Assembly (NCBI GenBank): GCA_964461265.1
Contig: CAYWTS010000016.1
Location: 1-44,090 of the forward strand
Length of the DNA stretch: 44,090 nucleotides
Direction: 5' to 3'
Source: CAYWTS01 sp964461265
GTDB lineage: Bacteria > Bacteroidota > Ignavibacteria > Tepidaquicellales > OLB5
This document shows positions 39,703 to 44,090 of the stretch, in pieces (position 1 is the first letter of the stretch; the number at the start of each line of letters is the position of its first letter). Position numbers and translations under genes: made by a program. The notes under the pieces were generated by a model that saw only the letters and a program-made list of their open reading frames with translations, had not been told where the DNA came from and searched no databases.

Positions 39703-41076
39703 GTGAATAATAATTTAAATAAAATATTAAGAATTTGGGTTTTATTATTAACTGTTATTTTGGTTGGCTGTACCGAGTTACCAAATTCCAATTACATTAA
39801 CCAGCCGCCGGAGACATTTCTCTCGATATTTCCGGACAGCGTTATCAGTCCCCAGAAAACAAAAATTAAAATTTCATGGTGGGCTGATGACCCTGATGGG
39901 CTGGTAACCGGCTACAGGTTTTCTTTCGACAGTCTGAACTGGACTTTGACAACGAAAAACGACAGCACTTTCCAGCTGAACATCAGCGGACAGGATAGTA
40001 CTTTCAGGTTCTGGGTTGCAGCAATAGATGATAAAGGCAGCATCGACCCAACACCTGCATCAAACCTTTATCCTGTTATTAACTCTCCCCCCTCGGTAAC
40101 ATTTAACGCAGGAACCGAAATACCCGATACTACATTTACTGTGGCAACTTTTGCTTGGACAGGTACCGACCCCGACGGTGACAACACAATCAGATATTAC
40201 TATTGGGCATTAAATGACACAAATAACTGGCATACTGTTGCATCAACAGTAAATTTAATTACATTGCGCCAGGATAGCGGAATAGTACCGAATTCAAATA
40301 ATAAGCTGTTTCTTAAAGTACAAGACCAAGCCGGAGCATTCAGCAGAGTTGTAACTATGCCCGATACAGGACAGGTTTGGTTTGTGAGACCTAAGACCGG
40401 AAGAATTTTATTAATTGATGACTATTCACCAACCATTAATGACAACCCTCAGGCAATAGCATTTTACGTTACAGCTTTTGATACAATACAACACAGCATA
40501 CTGGATATTAAAATAAGCGACGGTGCAAACCTGCCCACAATACCTAATCCTATGTTCATAGAAACTATGAAACTATTCGAGGCTGTGGTATGGTATGCCG
40601 GGAGGGGTAACGGAACAAACGATAATGCAAATTTCTCGCTCGCACAGCAGACACTTCCATTCTACATCGCTTCAGGAGGTAAAGTGTTATTCACAACAGG
40701 TATGCCCAATACTATAGATGCTCAAGGCAATATACTGGATTTTGCTCCAACCGATAGTGTTACAAATTATGCTGTGCCTTTAATTAGTGCAGGAGTGGAA
40801 ACGATAGTTTATAATACAAGCTATCCTGTTTTGCAAACGGGTCCAAGCAGTCCCGAACGTGTAAGGGGAATATATCCGAAAGCGGGTGCAAATATTATTT
40901 ACAAATTACCGTTCAACCCCCCGTATGATACGAATAAAATTACAGTCTGTATTAAAGATGCTGTTAACAATCCGAAGATAGTACTGATGATAGTTCCTTT
41001 ACATCGTATGGATTATGCTTCAAATGCAGCGGTTTTTTTCAGAAGGGTAATTAATGTTGATTTTGGAATAAATTAG
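39703..41076 (+). CDS. Predicted surface lipoprotein with Ig-like and amidotransferase-like regions
   Basis: A 457-residue lipoprotein. The GTG at 39703 gives a compact signal (MNNNLNKILRIWVLLLTVIL) with lipobox LVGC and lipidated Cys23. The frame is open upstream into the CTTTGC block, but those codons look like repeat. Residues ~35-200 form two Ig/FN3-like modules (WWADDPDGLVTGYRFSFDS, FAWTGTDPDGDNTIRYYYWA). Residues ~240-457 (GRILLIDDYSP, FEAVVWYAGRG, YIASGGKVLFTTGMP) resemble a class I glutamine-amidotransferase/ThuA-like fold; no catalytic set is certain. It sits between the OB-fold protein and the TonB receptor in the exported-protein locus. A cassette inserted just upstream may have displaced its original leader. 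Confidence 0.75.
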   Translation: MNNNLNKILRIWVLLLTVILVGCTELPNSNYINQPPETFLSIFPDSVISPQKTKIKISWWADDPDGLVTGYRFSFDSLNWTLTTKNDSTFQLNISGQDSTFRFWVAAIDDKGSIDPTPASNLYPVINSPPSVTFNAGTEIPDTTFTVATFAWTGTDPDGDNTIRYYYWALNDTNNWHTVASTVNLITLRQDSGIVPNSNNKLFLKVQDQAGAFSRVVTMPDTGQVWFVRPKTGRILLIDDYSPTINDNPQAIAFYVTAFDTIQHSILDIKISDGANLPTIPNPMFIETMKLFEAVVWYAGRGNGTNDNANFSLAQQTLPFYIASGGKVLFTTGMPNTIDAQGNILDFAPTDSVTNYAVPLISAGVETIVYNTSYPVLQTGPSSPERVRGIYPKAGANIIYKLPFNPPYDTNKITVCIKDAVNNPKIVLMIVPLHRMDYASNAAVFFRRVINVDFGIN

Positions 41077-41086
41077 CCGATTCAGG

Positions 41087-41140
41087 TCCCCTCTATCGGA
41101 GGGGTGTCCTGTCATAAATTGTGGGGACCGGGTGGGTTAA
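41087..41140. repeat. Intergenic copy of the GC-rich double-hairpin element
   Basis: The stretch contains CCCCTCTATCGGAGGGG, then GTCC...GGAC pairing, then a CGGGTGGGTTAA end. The layout matches the insert that is translated inside the T9SS domain at 9625. It lies 10 bp after the lipoprotein stop codon. This copy outside a gene shows that the coding inserts belong to a dispersed repeat family. Confidence 0.7.
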
Positions 41141-41195
41141 TATAAACTGAGAAGCAAGCACATACTTTATAAAAAATAATTGTCAGTTTCCAAAC

Positions 41196-41216
41196 GGAGT
41201 TTATCTAAAGGACTCC
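41196..41216. repeat. Short hairpin before the TonB receptor gene
   Basis: GGAGT (41196-41200) pairs with ACTCC (41212-41216) in the 168-bp gap. There is no T-run. It may be part of a larger repeat or a leader structure. Confidence 0.3.
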
Positions 41217-41244
41217 TTGTTGAGGGAACAAATTTAAAAATATA

Positions 41245-44090
41245 TTGATACAGAACATTACTAAAATAATATTCATCAGCTTTATAGCTCTTCTTCTTTA
41301 CACAACTGCATTTGCCCAAAACGGAACTTTGAGCGGAACTGTTACCGATTCACTCAGTACACCGCTGCCTGATGTGAACATCAAAATTAAAGGAAGCTAT
41401 TTCGGAACTGCATCCGATGAATCGGGTAATTATTCGATAAAAAACATTCCGCCCGGTGAATATACAGTGCAGGTTTCGTCGATAGGTTATAAAACAGTTG
41501 AATATACGGGCATTAAAATCCGTAAAGAACAGACAACTGAACTTAATATAACTTTAAGCACAACATCATATACGGTAGGCGAAGAAATTCTTGTAGTTGG
41601 AGACAGACCACTGCTTGATATAGAACAAACGGAAAGCAAGCACATAATCAGCAGTGATGATATAAAGAATAAAATAGTAGAAAATCTTGTAGATGTAATT
41701 TCACTTCAGCCGGGAGTGATAAAACAGGACGAAGCTCTTTATATCCGCGGCGGAAGGCAGGATGATAATGCATATTTAATCGATGGAATTTCGGTACAAG
41801 ACCCGCTTGCAGGCACAGGATTCGGACTCCAGCTTTCCGCTGACGTATTACAGGAAGTTGAAGTTATCACAGGCGGATATAATGCCGAATACGGGCAGGC
41901 TACCTCAGGAGTTGTGAATGTAAAAACAAAAGACGGCAGCTACAGTAAATACAATTTTGGTATAAAATATAAAAGAGATAATATTGGATTTAAAGAATGG
42001 AAATCCAGTTTCAATACCGATTTGCTTGAGCTTAATCTCGGTGGTCCCGAGCCTATTACAAAATATGTCCTTGGTAATTTGTTAAAAGTTAAATTCCCCG
42101 GAGAATTAACTTTTTATACAAACCTGTTTGCTAACATTACAGACGGATTTTTATCGGTGCATGATTTATGGAACACTGGTTACAGCGGATACAAAGCAAA
42201 TAAACTATATTCATCAATATTCGAAGGTTCACGCTTTACGGCACGTCAAAACAACAACTACTCCTGGCTTGGCAAAATTACGTGGCGAATAAGAGACAAT
42301 ATGAAATTATCATATTCCTATAACCAATCGGTGGCTATTAACCAGAACTCACAGAGTTTACAGACCAATCTTGAATATGTAGAACCTGACCCGGGCTATC
42401 AGTATTCATTTCAGGAAATACTTGATAACGCAAATACATATACTCATCTTAACATATTTCATACTTTAAGCTGGGAACATGCCCTCGGTACAAAAGCTTT
42501 CTATGAAATTAAATTAAGCAGGTTTTTCACTCAGCTCAGGGCAGATGCAAACGGATTGTTCTGGGACCAGTACACCGAACCACTCGATATTGTAAAACCT
42601 CCGTTTGTTTATTACCAAACAGGCGATACAAACCAGCCTTATGCAATTATACCGGGTGACGGATTTTACGATGTGGGTAATTCATTCACCTGGCACGACC
42701 ACTGGGTTAATGAATACCGTATAAAAGCCGATTTCTCCTATAATTTCAATCCCAAAAACAAATTCAAATCGGGTATAGAATTCGCTTACCAGGAAATGCA
42801 GCTTATCGATGTTTATAAACCATGGATAGGCACTTTTGGTTTAAACAACGATGTATATAAAGTGTATCCTTCGTTCGGTGCCTTATATGCACAGGATAAA
42901 ATTACATATAAAGGCATGATTTTGAATGTGGGACTGAGGTTCGATTTCTGGTTCCCGGGCAAGCTTGTAGATGATGCAATAAATAATCCAAACGCTGTAA
43001 CTATTCCCGGTGAGATAAAAAAATTATATCTTGAAGATACGTACAGTCTGTTCGGAAGAAGATGGAAAGCAAGGCTTTCTCCAAGAATAGGTATCTCGCA
43101 TCCTATTACTGAAAACCAGACATTATTTTTCAGCTACGGGCATTTCTCAAAACGCCCTAAGCCGCAGTTTGTTTATGCAAAGATATCGAATGTGAGTTCC
43201 AAATCATCATTCCAGAAATTCGGTAATCCAAACCTGAATCCCGAAACCACGGTTTCTTATGAACTGGGGTTAAGAAACCAATTTACAAATAACGATGTGC
43301 TTACAGTCACAGCTTACTATAAAGATATTTATGATTATGTTTCAACTGTATCGGCAAAGATAACCGACCCGCGATTTGCAGGGCAAAGCTTTATTACATA
43401 TATCAATCAGGATTACAGTAAAACCAGGGGCATTGAAATCGATTACAAAAAGAGAATAGGAAACTGGTTCAACGGCAATGTGAATTTTGTTTATTCAATT
43501 GCTACAGGTAAAAGCTCATCAACCGACCAGGGATATCTGGTTGCTACAGGCGGAGCATTCGAAACTATAGGTGAAAATTACCTTAGCTGGGACAGGCCCA
43601 TACAATTCTCCGTAAACACAGCATTTTTCTTTGAGAAAGGCACAGGGATTTTCGGCTTTGGGAAAAATATAATTGATGACCTGGGTTTTAAATTAAAACT
43701 GTTTTACGAATCGGGTAAAAGATATACACCGCAAATTCTTGTAGGTTATTTACAGAACGGCCGCCCGGAATACGAATCGGACAGGGACAATCCGCTCAGT
43801 AAAATTGCAGCCAATTGGTTTTGGATTGACCTTTCGCTCGAGAAATATTTTAAGTTTTCAAATTTCAGGTTCACACTGTCATTCGAGGTTACTAACCTGT
43901 TGAACAACAAGAATTCAGCTATTATTAATCCCGTAACAGGCAGGGCATACGAATACGGTGACCCGACGCCGAACAGCTATAACGACCCGCTGTTCCCCGA
44001 CGTTCAGGCACCGCTTTCACCGTACCCATTTAATCCGGCAAGATATCTTGCACCAAGAAACATTAAATTCGGAATATCATTGCAGTATTA
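41245..44090 (+). CDS. TonB-dependent receptor with carboxypeptidase-like N-terminal domain
   Basis: An outer membrane receptor of 948 residues starting with TTG at 41245; a stop codon closes the frame a few codons upstream and no ATG precedes the signal. The signal peptide ends at TAFA (residue 24). A carboxypeptidase-D-regulatory-like domain covers 27-105 (LSGTVTDSLSTPLPDVNIKI, DESGNYSIKNIPPGEYTVQV), then a TonB-box-like EEILVVGD (113-120), plug (LQPGVIKQDEALYIRGGR, NAYLIDGISVQDP, GGYNAEYGQATSGVVNVKT) and beta-barrel. The window ends at TA after the terminal ISLQY, so the stop codon is cut but the aromatic C-terminus of the barrel is complete. It probably imports a substrate handled by the preceding exported proteins; no SusD-like partner is seen. 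Confidence 0.9.
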   Translation, partial: MIQNITKIIFISFIALLLYTTAFAQNGTLSGTVTDSLSTPLPDVNIKIKGSYFGTASDESGNYSIKNIPPGEYTVQVSSIGYKTVEYTGIKIRKEQTTELNITLSTTSYTVGEEILVVGDRPLLDIEQTESKHIISSDDIKNKIVENLVDVISLQPGVIKQDEALYIRGGRQDDNAYLIDGISVQDPLAGTGFGLQLSADVLQEVEVITGGYNAEYGQATSGVVNVKTKDGSYSKYNFGIKYKRDNIGFKEWKSSFNTDLLELNLGGPEPITKYVLGNLLKVKFPGELTFYTNLFANITDGFLSVHDLWNTGYSGYKANKLYSSIFEGSRFTARQNNNYSWLGKITWRIRDNMKLSYSYNQSVAINQNSQSLQTNLEYVEPDPGYQYSFQEILDNANTYTHLNIFHTLSWEHALGTKAFYEIKLSRFFTQLRADANGLFWDQYTEPLDIVKPPFVYYQTGDTNQPYAIIPGDGFYDVGNSFTWHDHWVNEYRIKADFSYNFNPKNKFKSGIEFAYQEMQLIDVYKPWIGTFGLNNDVYKVYPSFGALYAQDKITYKGMILNVGLRFDFWFPGKLVDDAINNPNAVTIPGEIKKLYLEDTYSLFGRRWKARLSPRIGISHPITENQTLFFSYGHFSKRPKPQFVYAKISNVSSKSSFQKFGNPNLNPETTVSYELGLRNQFTNNDVLTVTAYYKDIYDYVSTVSAKITDPRFAGQSFITYINQDYSKTRGIEIDYKKRIGNWFNGNVNFVYSIATGKSSSTDQGYLVATGGAFETIGENYLSWDRPIQFSVNTAFFFEKGTGIFGFGKNIIDDLGFKLKLFYESGKRYTPQILVGYLQNGRPEYESDRDNPLSKIAANWFWIDLSLEKYFKFSNFRFTLSFEVTNLLNNKNSAIINPVTGRAYEYGDPTPNSYNDPLFPDVQAPLSPYPFNPARYLAPRNIKFGISLQY

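Overview
The window looks like part of a chromosome from a low-GC, Gram-negative bacterium of the Bacteroidota/Chlorobiota/Ignavibacteriota group, most likely an Ignavibacteria-type lineage. Three things point there. Many secreted proteins end in a type IX secretion (T9SS) sorting domain with the hallmark QNYPNPFNP. Promoter-like TTG-N20/21-TAnnTTTG motifs precede several genes. Complex I is the 11-subunit form. A run of exactly 100 N at 38347-38446 shows that this is a scaffolded assembly. The lineage is inferred from sequence style; no marker gene was compared.

Layout. 1-1405: edge of an unknown gene and a secreted BNR-type protein. 1589-4910: two small unknown genes, an array of three 17-bp palindromes, a TonB-dependent receptor and a strong terminator. 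4931-14606: a secretome cluster of five beta-propeller-like T9SS cargo proteins (two of them a translationally coupled tandem duplication), interrupted by a PflX-like radical SAM gene and a small cysteine-rich exported protein. 14761-27257: the complex I operon nuoABCD-HIJKLMN without nuoEFG. 27282-35001: acyl desaturase, glmS, another T9SS protein, a DUF502 membrane protein, and a Nudix-ribD-ribE set. 35126-44090: a four-gene exported-protein locus (variant T9SS protein, OB-fold T9SS protein, lipoprotein, TonB-dependent receptor) with two decayed GxxExxY nuclease genes in its gaps.

The most notable feature is how many insertions sit at the junctions of the complex I operon: a terminator-like palindrome (nuoA/B), a nested palindrome (nuoB/C), a lipoprotein gene (nuoC/D), an MNT/HEPN toxin-antitoxin pair bounded by palindromes (nuoD/H), an intact tRNA-Leu(CAA) (nuoJ/K), a decayed relative of that tRNA with extra sequence (nuoL/M), and two different 7-bp tandem arrays (nuoM/N). 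The nuo reading frames themselves look intact.

A second theme is a family of short GC-rich palindromic inserts. They lie in frame at the same loop of the T9SS sorting domain in four different proteins, and a related copy is intergenic at 41087. A third is the pair of GxxExxY remnants next to GCAAAG/CTTTGC repeats; the second copy has such repeats in opposite orientation on its two sides, as a small mobile cassette might. No transposase, integrase or CRISPR array was seen.
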